Source: Chara braunii (lineage: Eukaryota > Streptophyta > Charophyceae > Charales > Characeae). From it: 49,542 nucleotides of DNA. This document shows, piece after piece, positions 31,901-40,830 of the stretch. Numbering within the stretch: position 1 is the first letter of the stretch; each line of letters opens with the position of its first letter. Below the pieces are notes generated by a model. That model was not told the DNA's origin and searched no databases. It saw only the letters and a program-made list of their open reading frames with translations. The position numbers and the translations under genes were made by a program. The DNA lies in the NCBI GenBank assembly GCA_003427395.1, contig BFEA01000340.1, positions 298,720 to 348,261 of the forward strand, given 5' to 3'.

Positions 31901-32427
31901 TGCATCTTGCCATCCAGATAATCCACCATCATCTTCTCCTCATCAGGGTTTGGGTATCGCGCACCCCTCAAGTTCCAAGGCTCGTGGGGAACTGTGTGGA
32001 TCCGGATCATCGGGATCTTGTCCACATCCAGCCTCCCACGCTGGTCGTTATTAAAGGCGTATGCGCGATGCCTTTTCTTTATCAGTTGCACCATCAGCAT
32101 CCTTTCCTGAGGCGAGAGAAAACCTAGCTCCCCGACTATTAACTCTCCTTCATTTCCATCATTGATACGGCATGGATCCCTCAATGCCTGCTCTTGCATT
32201 CGCAGTATTAATCCTCGCTCCCGCTCGTAATAGGCCTCTTCATCTTCCGTAACGAGCACGGGAACAGGGCGACACTTCTTATCTACCGTTTTGTACCTCC
32301 TTTGGGTGCCCTGCTTGAGCCGTCCCCTAAAAAAGGCCGGCTTGTTGTTTGCGCTTGCACCATTGCAGGCCCCTTTCTTCCTCAGGGAAGCCGATAGATA
32401 AGCTCCACCTCTCCTGCCTGCGGGCAT
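28939..32427 (-). CDS. pol: Pol: reverse transcriptase, RNase H, integrase (defective)
   Basis: One open frame of 1162 codons. Reverse transcriptase spans roughly residues 150-400: motif A ISLIDLYSGYDQ (Asp241) and a VPQVWTNA block. The catalytic box reads YIYD (residues 303-306, 31510-31521) where the family has Y-x-D-D, so the first Asp is Tyr. RNase H follows, with TDAGPTALGGVL (Asp472) and a typical NTTERNYSQFKKEMLAVL helix. Integrase has an H2C2 zinc module (His813 onward, CQSCVPC) and an Asp880-Asp938-35 residues-Glu974 triad. WLGPYRIVRCG near the C-terminus is a GPY/F-type module; no chromodomain is evident. The frame overlaps the protease frame by 46 bp. The ATG at 32427 is only the first Met; the protein is probably made by frameshift or read-through and cleaved. 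The integrase part contains scattered N bases. Confidence 0.9.
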   Translation of the reverse strand: MPAGRRGGAYLSASLRKKGACNGASANNKPAFFRGRLKQGTQRRYKTVDKKCRPVPVLVTEDEEAYYERERGLILRMQEQALRDPCRINDGNEGELIVGELGFLSPQERMLMVQLIKKRHRAYAFNNDQRGRLDVDKIPMIRIHTVPHEPWNLRGARYPNPDEEKMMVDYLDGKMHTHVAGYSSGPYASPWFCFIKPNRTLRWVQDLQRLNTVTVRDAGGLPNADALSESCAGRPIISLIDLYSGYDQFSVYPPDRPVTAMHTPRGLIHMNVVPQVWTNAVAMVQRHMIRAMQTVSPHITQPYIYDLAVKGPKEKEEDEVQTGVRRFVWRHIQDLDRVLGLLEEHNLTASGPKSKHCMREATILGFVCNEKGRKPDVKKTNKILEWPVLFQTITDVRNFLDTCGFWRSFVKDFAAKTEHLRKLVRQDQEWVWGEDQEEAVARMKGEFKEGGLVLGAPNYEGIEEKPFIIETDAGPTALGGVLIQADVERKEGPLRFESRTLNTTERNYSQFKKEMLAVLHCLRVSRNYVFGRRFILRVDPTALTCSLKNYTPSDPTVTRWLTYIWMFNFEPERISGNKNRADGLSRVNWDSANQGSIEDTPPVDGFLDQEEDVRLHINKWALRVPSCVSYPIWIAPKGYERKTDLVLKPFQEEDQWGGKDAQWMMKLALTGTHGLVEEVRTIEERPTQVEEHEQLMGGMYLLTNTLLQGDFDWRGSFSHEEDELLIPESQNDEFEEGEIKEAFRAEEYDGIYLELDLLLSCEMRDRDASDKAQKLRHLYVVRDGHLFIKRQVGNPKRIVYGRNRQLDIIEALHDGIAGGHRGVSATCAKISELYHWDGMLTMVIKYCQSCVPCQERSAQRPGEPLHPRLEREVGAVVHLDLLFMPMGENWCNYILDARDNLTGFVDGRAIRTKTGPVLASCIEEYYLRXXFVKEFXMDXGSEFTCNEVRTLLARYGVVTNYTTXXHPXANAPVERGHSTITNLXXKWTEGKXGQWPKFLRAXFFVENITVKRTTKYAPATLWYXRHATFPIESFMKTWRRXDLEVNLSFEXLLDIXAXQXXAAEERLXEAAXQVXRSRMEDKMRWDQXAXVRKEPLAVGDXVLLYDSSLEKQWSRKLDKRWLGPYRIVRCGEFGAYQIEELNGTEWKDWASGTRLKKFVARE

Positions 32428-33281
32428 TCCAAAACATGCTCTCGCAAGGCCTTGATGGCCTCCGGGTCCGCCATCTCATGTGCCGCCACGATCTCCATAG
32501 CCTTACTTACATCCGTAAGGCTTAGTGACATCATTTTCGCCCCACCTTCCTCCTCGGACTCCTCTGCGAGTCTTCGCCACTCGTTCTCCGATTCCACATA
32601 GGTGAACGAGCCGGGGTTAGGCCTATTCCGTTCGCTCCCTGGCCCCGTGTTCCGGCAGGTGACAACTTCGTAGTTTCCACAGACTGGATCACTCAGGAGC
32701 AATAACATCGTTCCGTCGTGCTTGTTGAAGATCAGGGTCTCCATCCTGCACATGAACGATCTGCCCAGAAGGATGGGATGGTCCACATCTGGCATGACGA
32801 AAAAGCACGTCCTTGCTCGCACCTTGCCAATTTTTATGATCACATTCGACGTTGTGCCGCAAAAAACTGCTTTGCAATTAGCCCCGTGCAGCACACCGTG
32901 ATCTGCACAGTCGATCTCTATCCCGAGCATGAGCGCATCTCTTTCCCTAATGATATTCATTTCAGCGCCCGTATTCATCATCACCACACACTTTTTCTTT
33001 TTTATTACCAAGTCCACCAGTCCGCATGCCACGCACTTCCAGTCCATCCTCGTCCCGGCTTGTGTCAATCCCACTTCCCTGGGCAGGACGGCGCTCAAAT
33101 GCACGTTGGGCACTAGCCTTCGAGACAATCGCCCCTTCAACTCTTCCCGGAGTCTTGGTGCGGATGCCAGGGTGTCTTTTAAATTCATAAGGTCATTGTG
33201 ACCTTCAAGGAGTCGGTCCACCATCCTTTCCACGTCAAAGTCCTCCTCCAGCCTGACGGTGTACTTCCTTTTCCTGGGCAC
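32382..33281 (-). CDS. Retropepsin-like aspartic protease region (catalytic Asp changed)
   Basis: Open frame of 299 codons between gag and pol. Residues 95-170 show the fold's landmarks: VVMMNTGAEMNII (expected [LV]-x-D-[ST]-G-A), a GIEID strand, and ILLGRSFM, which matches the I-L-G-R-x-F/W signature near the end of retropepsins. The catalytic Asp is Asn103 (codon AAT at 32973-32975), a single-base G-to-A change, so the enzyme should be inactive. The frame overlaps gag by 97 bp upstream and pol by 46 bp downstream. The C-terminal 100 residues are acidic and probably link to reverse transcriptase. Confidence 0.8.
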   Translation of the reverse strand: MPRKRKYTVRLEEDFDVERMVDRLLEGHNDLMNLKDTLASAPRLREELKGRLSRRLVPNVHLSAVLPREVGLTQAGTRMDWKCVACGLVDLVIKKKKCVVMMNTGAEMNIIRERDALMLGIEIDCADHGVLHGANCKAVFCGTTSNVIIKIGKVRARTCFFVMPDVDHPILLGRSFMCRMETLIFNKHDGTMLLLLSDPVCGNYEVVTCRNTGPGSERNRPNPGSFTYVESENEWRRLAEESEEEGGAKMMSLSLTDVSKAMEIVAAHEMADPEAIKALREHVLECPQAGEVELIYRLP

Positions 33282-35566
33282 ACCATCCTGTAGACCTGAC
33301 TCGGCTCTCTCCTGCGCCTCTTTTCTCTGCGCTCTCTGCTCCGATCCTCCTCCTGACAGAGTCTCTCATCCTCTGTGTCGTCATCCTCTTCCTCTTCTTT
33401 CTGGACCTCAACCACCTCCTTTCTACGCTTAGGCTCAAGTCTCTTCCGTGGGGGTGTCGGTGCCTGACTTGGTGCTTGGCTTGGTGGCTGACTAGGGCCC
33501 ACCTTACTTTGGCTCCTGGTTTGAATTGCTTGCGGCGCCCGCCCATGCGGGGTGGGCGGCCTGAACATCATTCCTGACCTGGGGCCAGACCCCGCCACGG
33601 CAACCCCGGGGCTACTCTGCTGTCCAGCCGTCGGCCCCGGCCCAGTCTCGTAGAGGAAGACCTTTGGGAGGTCGGCTCTCCACCCTCGGACTTCATCGCA
33701 TAACTTTTTCAGCTTCAGCTGATACCTCCCTATTTTTTCCATCAAATCCTCCATCCTTTCCAGGGTGGTTACGCCCGGCTCCCCATCATCCTCTCTCTCC
33801 TCGTCGTTTGACTCAACGATTATCGGCTCTTCCTTTATGGCCCCGGCCCTTAATCGTTGCGTAACCTCCTCGCTATCCCCCGTGATCTCTTCGATCCTTA
33901 TGGTCGGGTCCTCTCTCTCCTGCCACAGTCTAAACATGGTCGGGGCGGTCGATGGCCCAGCCTCCGCCCGCCTGAGGGCTTCCTGCCTGATACCTCCCGG
34001 GGTCCTGGGGTCAATGTGCTCCCCCCACTTGTCGTATATATCCCCATCCATACAAGAGGAAATCAGGCCCGCAAGCTCATCATCCTGCTGTTGCTGGCAG
34101 AACCGAATCGTGTGGCCTACAATACCACAATGCCTGCAGGTTGCGTTCCGCCAGTCGAAGCGGGGTCTCCCATATCCTTGGCCTCCTTGCTGGCTACCTT
34201 GGTCTCCTTGGCCCTGGCCCCCTTGATTGTTCCATCTGCCGCCACGCCCTCCTCCATTTCAGCCTCGTCCGCCACCCCCTCGGCCTCCTTGTCCCCGACC
34301 ACCATTGCCCTGCCCTCCTTGCCCTTGGCCTCCTCCTCCCGCCACACTAGCCTACGATGCTTGCTGTGAGGGGGGAGGCTGGGCCGTGAATTGACCTTGT
34401 CTCGCCGGGAAACTTGGCGGCCCTGCGCTTGTTGACGGACCCAAGAATGGAACCATCTGTCCAGTATGGGCTTGGCCCCCTCCGCACGAGGTACAATTAC
34501 TATAGCTGGGCCAGGGTGCCGCTTGACAGTGTGGCACCCAATGTCCGCAGGCCAGGGGCGGCCCCATTGGCGTCGGCCCTGTCGATGTGGGCGCAGTTGC
34601 GGCGGCGACTGGTGGTGCAACAATTGCCTGGGGGGCCTGTCCTTTGCCAGACCCCTGACCACCCAACAACATATAACATTGCTTCCGTTGGGCCTTGGTA
34701 AGGATTTGTGACCCCGTTTCCTCCCCACCGTAATCCTCTTGCCCGGCGCCTTCATCCCCCACCTCTCTCTCTTGGCCTTGGACCCCGGCTACCGCCTTTC
34801 TCTGTGCCTCGGCATCCTGGCCATAGCCTAATGCCGCAAGCACATCAGTGACGATCCTTTTTACCCCCGGGATCCCTGATGCAGTAGCGTCCCTTTCCTT
34901 TCTCTTCCTCCTTTGCAGGCGCATCTGATGCTGCTCTACCTGATCTAAACTCCCATCCTCCACTCCTCTGTCGATGGTGGCCCAGGTAAGCTTTGCGCTG
35001 CCTCCTCCATGACTTGTCAGTTCGGCTGCCTCTGACCCAGTAAGCAGTCCCAGAAATATAGCGCATTGCCTCTCCTCAGAGATCCCATGAACTTTCCTTG
35101 CCTTCTTCTTAAACTCTTGTACGAAGGCCCCTATCGTGGTAAAGTCATCCTTGTTCATTCCCTCAAGATCCGAGATGGTAAGCAGTCCATCACCCAGCCG
35201 ATATTTGCGCAGCATGCTCTCCCCGAATCTTTCCCAACTGCCATGGGCGGCATCCACAACCTTCTGCACCTCCTGATGGTGCCTATGGAGCACGTACCTC
35301 ATAATACGCTGGAATTTCACCTCATCTGACAATCCCACCATTGCGTGCTCTACCAGGTCTAGCCAGTCTGAGACCCTTTCCCCATCAAAGAGGAAGGTCT
35401 CAACCTTCGGAACATTACTCGGGGTCTTCTCATATCGATCTAGGGCTGCGATGAGGTCCTTGATGGTCAGGATCCTTCCGACACCATCCGATATACCACC
35501 ACCCTCCGGCATCTTGGTAGGCCTCCTTTTCCAATTTCCTGTTAAGAGAAAACCAAAGGCACTCAC
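33185..35566 (-). pseudogene. gag: Gag: capsid-like domain, RGG region, CCHC zinc knuckle, charged tail; two internal stops
   Basis: The segments 35566-34352 and 34051-33185 are in the same frame and, with the bridge between them, form one Gag frame. Stops are TAG at 34352 and a TGA within the Gly/Arg-rich bridge near 34260. The N-terminal segment (KVETFLFDGERVSDWLDLVEHAM, then HGSWERFGESMLRKYRLGD) is typical of the retrotransposon gag domain that builds the particle. The bridge is RGG-rich. The knuckle CRHCGIVGHTIRFC (34097-34138) is the canonical Cys-x2-Cys-x4-His-x4-Cys nucleic-acid-binding motif. After it come a coiled segment, Pro-rich sequence and an Arg/Glu-rich tail that overlaps the protease frame. 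The start at 35566 is the first Met after the primer site; MPEGGG 18 residues on is also possible. Confidence 0.82.
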
Positions 35567-35829
35567 CTACTTAGCATCCTACTCCAACCTGGTCTAGCCT
35601 GTATCTCCTACCTAGTCTCACCCTCGACATGAGTACTGCCACCCTTTACGCTCTCGCTAGGACCGGGCAGCTCAATCAAATACATATATACGGGTGCTAA
35701 CTTTCCCTTCTTATACTTAGTCCCTCATCACTTACCTTTTACTTCGATCACACTTATCATTTTTTTATGCCTATTTTCTCACTTGTACCTGGATGTCGTT
35801 CCACTAGGGACAACGGTAGGCTTCCGTTA

Positions 35830-35847
35830 TCCCCGGCAACAGCGCCA
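35830..35847 (-). other. Primer-binding site, tRNA-Asp type
   Basis: On the minus strand TGGCGCTGTTGCCGGGGA is complementary to the 3' end of plant tRNA-Asp(GUC) with one mismatch. It lies about 265 bp upstream of the first gag Met. It is separated by two bases from TGTCGAGCG (35850 on the plus strand), which marks the inner end of the 5' LTR. tRNA-Asp-type sites are known from plant Ty3/gypsy elements. Confidence 0.82.
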
Positions 35848-35849
35848 CC

Positions 35850-36179
35850 TGTCGAGCGCATCGGCCCGACACTGCTCGTGGCAGCGCGGGACCCTCTCGG
35901 CCGCGTCACGCAGGAGTTGGATTAACCTTTTCGCGAACAAACAAATGGAGTTTCCTTAGGTCGCTCCGGTCGAGTGCGCCAGCCATACCTCTCGCGAGCC
36001 CCTACGACAGGATAGGGCCTACGAGAGGCACAGCTTACCTCCACCTTACGGGAGCTGTCACCTCCCTTCGGTGGGCGTATCCCTGCCGAGCTACCAGTCC
36101 ACAGTACGAAAGCTACTCAATCGCAATCGCAGAGGTGGACCAGCCGAGGGCGTTTCTCGTTCGCTGTAGCATAGGGGGT
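35850..36179 (-). mobile_element. Inner part of the 5' LTR (inferred)
   Basis: Begins TG next to the primer site and continues into block A. It has stem-loops such as CCTCTCG/CGAGAGG with an inner GCCC/GGGC near 35990-36030, and ACAGCT/AGCTGT near 36032-36060. No copy of this part is present at the left side of the element. The outer LTR end could not be located. Confidence 0.5.
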
Positions 36180-38307
36180 ACGCGCGGTAGCACGCCTATC
36201 GGACCCGCACGCGGGCCGACACCTTGGGGGCCTGAAGTCCTAAGGGCGGTTCGTCGTCGGTCGGCTAGGACGTATCCCACTTACCACGCATACACTACTC
36301 TACAAACACAAAGGGAACGCACACACACACATACACACACAGAACGACATAGCACAAACAACGCAACGACGCCCCTAGCCCCTCAGTAGCCGTCCCATAA
36401 CCCTTCAACGCAGAAATCGGGTGGGCGTCGCGCGCGAGACTTTAGTATAAAAATCACGCAGACGCAGGGCTACTCACATTTGACTTGCGATGCAAACGTG
36501 CGCAAGCGGTCGTAGTGATGGCGTACTTTATGGTACTCACATCCATGCGGTCCTCGTTAATCTCGAGGGTCTCATTCGACACTCAAGTGTCGGGTGACAT
36601 GCGCCTTGAGGGTTAATCTCTCGACGTTGGACAACTGTCATTCGCGGTTGAAAACCACACCCTCTTCTGCACCCTGTGCAGAGGGGTTGAGTAGACAACT
36701 TGAAGCTATCGTGGCGGTCGAACATCAAGGGGTTTGACTTTGACGGCCGCCACGGACTATAACGTCCAACCATGAAAACGCAAAAAGGAAACTCACTCCA
36801 ACCCCCATTTAGCTGATGGTCTTCTAAAATGGAAGGGGGTGGGTAAGCCCAAACGACGCGCGCGCGGAGGGGGTCCGGAATCCTACCCATGGGCTACCCG
36901 GCGTCCGGGATAATGAGGCCCGTACACGGAGTCCCATAGGCTGACCGGGGCTAGTCCTCCGCCCACGTGCCGCTTCAAGTTATCAAAACCCCAAGTTTAC
37001 TAGCCGTATCGCGCTCGTGGTCTCACCGCCTGACCCATAAACTCTTTTAGTGCGGGATGCGACGAGTGCCGCTCGTAAACATAGTATAAGATCGCGAGGG
37101 CGCTGGACTTACACATACTATCTCGCTATGCAGCTCTACACGAGTAACTGCGATGGCGGCGCATTATGTAGTGCCCACACCCAAATGGCATATTCTGAGC
37201 CAAAGGGGTCACCTTCAACGCTCAGGCGTTGGCTGAAGTGCGAGCAAAAGGGGGTTGCCCTTTAGCTGGCGCAAAACCAACCTGAGGGTCTTCCTGCCTT
37301 CTGCACCCTGAGGTGTCCCAACGGGTGCGGGGCAAGACGGCCCCTAGGACAGGAAGGGGTTTGGAGCGGTGGTGAGTTGTCTGGCGCATCACCAGCGACA
37401 CGCTAGCCCTTCCGCCCGGAACTTTATCGTTCCACCAAGATAAATCGCAACAAGGAAAGGAAACGAGCACTTTTACCGTTTATTAAAAAAAAAAACCTCT
37501 CATGTTAGGCTCGAGGCCCTTACTGCGCGGGCACTTCAGGCCGCGCTAATTCCTCACGTAGGTACACATACACTCGCACATACATATACACAAGGGGGAT
37601 AATTATGTGACGATCACTTCTCACAATCATAGTGGGTCTCCTTCTAACCATACATATATACGCGACGGCAAGGCAGCCCAACCAAAACCCCAAGTCTTTG
37701 AACATACCTGCAATCACATCAAAAGTCAGACAAAAGTCCACACACTACACGGAGTCAACTCCAACCAGTTTCTATACTCATACCCCTCGCTTTAGCCATG
37801 CAAGCCCCAACCTCCAGCCAACCAACCTTAAATAAATACTCAAAACCTCTGTTAAATGGTCATTCAATAAAAGTCCGGGTGAAACTCTTAACAAACAAGA
37901 AGATCACCAGGGCTAAAGCCTTTTAGGTTGAGTATGGGAAGCGAGTAGGAATTGAGTTGCGAACCGACGAATCGGCAACCGACCTGTTATCAGTGATAAC
38001 AGAAGATGATCCTTGCAGGATCAAGCTGAACTATCCCAAGTCCTGAATCAGATTGATCAAGCCGGCCTGTAACATAAGACAGGTCAACGCCCAAGACAAC
38101 TCGTAAGCCTTATGCACACTATCTTCTATATGGTAATCTCATCTAACCTCCTGGTAGCCAACTAGGTCTGAGCCTAGTCCTAAGTCAGGGCTCGGAGAAA
38201 AGGTAGACCTTTGGCTGGGTTTCCCCCATACAGAGTGGATTGCCAACTCCGCCACCTGTCATAATAAAATCTAACTCCTCTAAACTAAGAAAATTTCGGC
38301 AGCGCTT
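36180..38307. repeat. Flanking block A, right copy (LTR-related), with internal partial duplication
   Basis: Matches 22418-23850, with about 0.7 kb extra (36800-37500). The extra part repeats the block's own beginning in diverged form: a TATA-like motif (36446-36453 and 37085-37090), then a hairpin (36577-36592 and 37216-37231), then a TTCTGCACCCTG loop. Other hairpins are CTGTTATCA/TGATAACAG (37984-38002), GATCCT/AGGATC (38008-38022) and CCTGT/ACAGG near 38070. The AT-rich hairpin sequences are the best-conserved parts between left and right copies. Confidence 0.65.
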
Positions 38308-38640
38308 CCCGTAGAAAAACTATCTTTCCAAAATTTATATAAGTCTGAATACAAAAGCAAGAATAGTCTTTGACTTTCTAAAGCTCACTTTTGTCTAACT
38401 CCCTGAATTAGTCAAAATTTGGGCAGCATTCCCTTTAGAAAGGGAGACTTCCCAGATTCCTACTAATCCATATATGACTCAGACAATTGAATTTTTGAGA
38501 AGTTAGAGATTTGTCTAACTCCCTGGATTTGCAGAAATTTCGGCAGCGCTTCCCGTAGAAAAAGTAACTTACCAAGATTTATACAAGCCCAACTATGAGA
38601 AAAGACCTCAGATAAATGCAGAAATCGAACTAAGTAAAAA
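38286..38640. repeat. Three tandem units of about 120 bp at the start of module B1
   Basis: Units begin at about 38286, 38411 and 38534 with AATTTCGGCAGCGCTTCCC or a variant, followed by TAGAAA and a related AT-rich stretch. The same three-unit arrangement recurs at 44600-44950. The unit start also marks the end of block A at 23850. Confidence 0.75.
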
Positions 38641-38874
38641 AACTATCTCAGAAAATTCAGAAATTGAATCTAACTCCTATAGCTCTAGCACGTGGCGAGC
38701 CACTACAGCAACTACCTATCAACTCGAACTCATACCAGGTAGTGATACCACTCAATCACATGCAGGTCAAACCACAAAGGTAAGTACTCTCACCAACCCC
38801 AGGTTGACTTAGCAAACATTAGTTCATAGTCTTTCAGTGTTTTAACCTTTTATACCCTGCTTACATAGGGCATT

Positions 38875-39706
38875 GGGACTGGTCATTCATCTTAGAAACA
38901 ATGTCAGCCCTCTGCCTTAGTTATACACGAACAGGTTGCACGACTACTTTTCTCTTCGTTGGGCATGTGACTAAGTCATTCATCTTAGAAACCATGCTTA
39001 GTCGCCCTGAATTGTTTAAATAGCCAAGTTATATATACCTTTCTGCACCTTAGTCTTCAGAAAGAGGGCGTAGGGATGAGCTATTCATCTTAGAAACAAT
39101 GCTCAGCCTGCCCAGGTTACTTTCAATTATAGCTCTCGATTATACTCTCTTCGCTTGTGATAGGGCTATAGCCAGGCCATTCATCTTAGAAACAATGTCT
39201 GGCTAGACTTGTTCGCATATAAGTACATATATATATACAACATTATAGAGAATCTTATTCCTTTGTTCTCAATATGGTCCTAAGGCCTCAGACTTAGACC
39301 ATTCATCTTAGAAACAATGTCTAGTCCTCTGGCCTTGAATCCTCCCTCAGAATAAAACAATCAAGGAGAGATGAGTCATTCATCTTAGAAACAATGCTCA
39401 GCTCCCTTTTTTTTAGCATACAAAAAAAAGAAGAGTACCCTGGGTCTGACCCAGAGACTGTTCAGAAACCACCCAAGTAAACAGCGGCCAGACCATTCAT
39501 CTTAGAAACAATGTCTGGCCCTCAAAAGTCAAGCAAGCAATACCCCTCAGAAATAAGTAGCCAGACCATTCATCTTAGAAACAATGCCTGGCACAATTAA
39601 AGAGACACAACAACCAAGCCATTCATCTTAGAAACAATGCTTGGTTCTTCAGAAAACAGAACAAAACATAGCAGTCAGGTTATTCATCTTAGAAACAATG
39701 CCTGAC
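38875..39706. repeat. Array of ten hairpins with a constant loop (B1)
   Basis: Each unit is CATT-CATCTTAGAAAC-AATG (or one change) flanked by unit-specific complementary arms. Positions and arms: 38875-38910 (GGGaCTG/CAGCCC), 38969-39003 (GACTAAG/CTTAGTC), 39077-39105 (TGAGC/GCTCA), 39169-39205 (TAGCCAG/CTGGCTA), 39282-39336 (AAGGCC outer, GAC/GTC inner), 39365-39405 (GGAG, TGAG), 39486-39520 (GGCCAGA/TCTGGCC), 39560-39592 (GCCAG/CTGGC), 39612-39646 (AACCAAGC/GCTTGGTT), 39674-39706 (GTCAGG/CCTGAC). The CATT and AATG ends of the core also pair, usually leaving one bulged base. Spacing is irregular (55-120 bp). Confidence 0.92.
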
Positions 39707-40006
39707 CCTGTAAGACCCGTTCAATCGCAAGCAAAACTGCCTTCCTCCCAACCTTCCCCCTGATGCAACCCCTTTGTGAGAATCTGCTTTTAGTCAAACA
39801 AGAAACTGAACCTGCCATTATACAAACATTCTTTTAGTTGGTCTGATTTGTGTCCTGAGAGTCAATCAAAAAGTCAAAGTAGAGGTTGCACTCAGCATAG
39901 CCAAACAATACATAGGGAGGAATATAGGTAGGGGTTATACTGGGTTTATAAGGGAAGGCAAAGGTTACCTCTGAGTTCCCTGCCTCCAGAACTCCTCCTG
40001 AGTTTC

Positions 40007-40083
40007 GGCAGGGCTCCCGCAATCGGTGGGGCAACCTCCCACAAAGGCCTTGGCGCGGATTACGGGTTGCAATCCCGCCTGCC
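40007..40083 (+). repeat. tRNA-like element (B1 copy)
   Basis: 77 nt closed by GGCAGG/CCTGCC, with an internal GTGGG/CCCAC stem and a T-arm-like CGGGTTGCAATCCCG holding a B-box-like core. A diverged copy lies at 46092-46165 in B2. The arms do not form a standard cloverleaf, so it is tRNA-derived at best. Confidence 0.5.
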
Positions 40084-40389
40084 GCCTTCCTCTCCAAACC
40101 AGTGGACTAGACTGAGAGTGAGAAGGGCAGATAGAGAGGTATTTGAGTCTCTCAGATCCAAGAGAGGTGCACTCAGACTCGCAGGAGAGGGCCTTGATAC
40201 CTTCACTCGCCTAAGGGCCCCCACAATGGTGGCCAGACACAGCTGCCGCCGGTCAAGCTTGAAGTCAAATTGATGAACAACTTCCCTCTGATGAACCTCC
40301 TAATCGCAGCAATAATCCCCTATTTGCCCAGTCTGATCACCTCCGCAAGTCTCAACACCTCTCCTTAGCCCAGTCGTGGCCACGCAACA

Positions 40390-40830
40390 GCCTGTAACAG
40401 AATGCAGCCGTAGTCTGCGCCCAGCCAGCAGCTGCAGCAGCCGTGCACAACCAAAAACAACAACACCCGTTCTTGCCCAGCCACTGAACACAGCAGCAGC
40501 ACACAGCGGCGGTCAACAGCAACAGTAGCGGTTGTCGACAACAGCAGTCCTCAGCCGCTTTCTTCAGCGGCTTGTAGCTGCATGCAACAACAGGCGGTAA
40601 TAGCAGCCTGTGCGCAGTATGCGGCCCGCGTATAGCCAACAACAACAGTTCTCGCACAGTCAGCCAACAGCAGTTGTCAAGCACAGCCAACCGCAGGTGT
40701 AGATCCGCAGTGTGTAGTCGTATGGTGCGTTGAGCAGCAGCATTATGCCATCGGCCAGCGGCAGTCAGCAGCAGTACGTGCCAGTCAAGCGGTCCAGCAA
40801 CAGCCGTCCGTGCCTGGCCAAGTGATCAAG
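40390..40830. repeat. CAG/CAA-rich segment
   Basis: Dense CAG, CAA and AGC triplets on the plus strand, present in B1 but not at the collinear place in B2. Frames through it are Gln-, Ala- or Leu/Val/Cys-rich and contain stops, so I do not call a gene. Confidence 0.65.

Larger units (their letters stand above)
25881..35847 (-). mobile_element. Ty3/gypsy-like LTR retrotransposon, internal region
   Basis: Minus-strand order: primer site, gag with zinc knuckle, protease, reverse transcriptase-RNase H-integrase, then an extra gag-like ORF. Integrase after RNase H places it in Ty3/gypsy, and the integrase has a GPY-type motif. Gag, protease and pol are in three successive frames, each step in the -1 direction with short overlaps. 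Internal stops and catalytic changes make it defective. Outside the internal region lie paired blocks (22418-23850 and 36180-38307) that I take as LTR-related. The proposed LTR edge next to the primer site is TGTCGAGCG at 35850. Confidence 0.85.

Noticed and set aside
37960-38090. Hammerhead-type ribozyme in the multi-hairpin part of block A
   Set aside because: Three adjacent stems are present, but I found no CTGATGA and GAAA core in either strand in the required order.
22418-38307. Confident full-length LTR pair with defined ends
   Set aside because: Only the inner end next to the primer site is clear. The left block lacks that end, and the outer ends could not be fixed by eye, so I report blocks and not exact LTRs.
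38875-39706. CRISPR-like look of the hairpin array (constant cores, variable spacers)
   Set aside because: Spacing is irregular (about 55-120 bp), the variable parts next to the core are self-complementary arms, the context is eukaryotic, and there are no cas genes.
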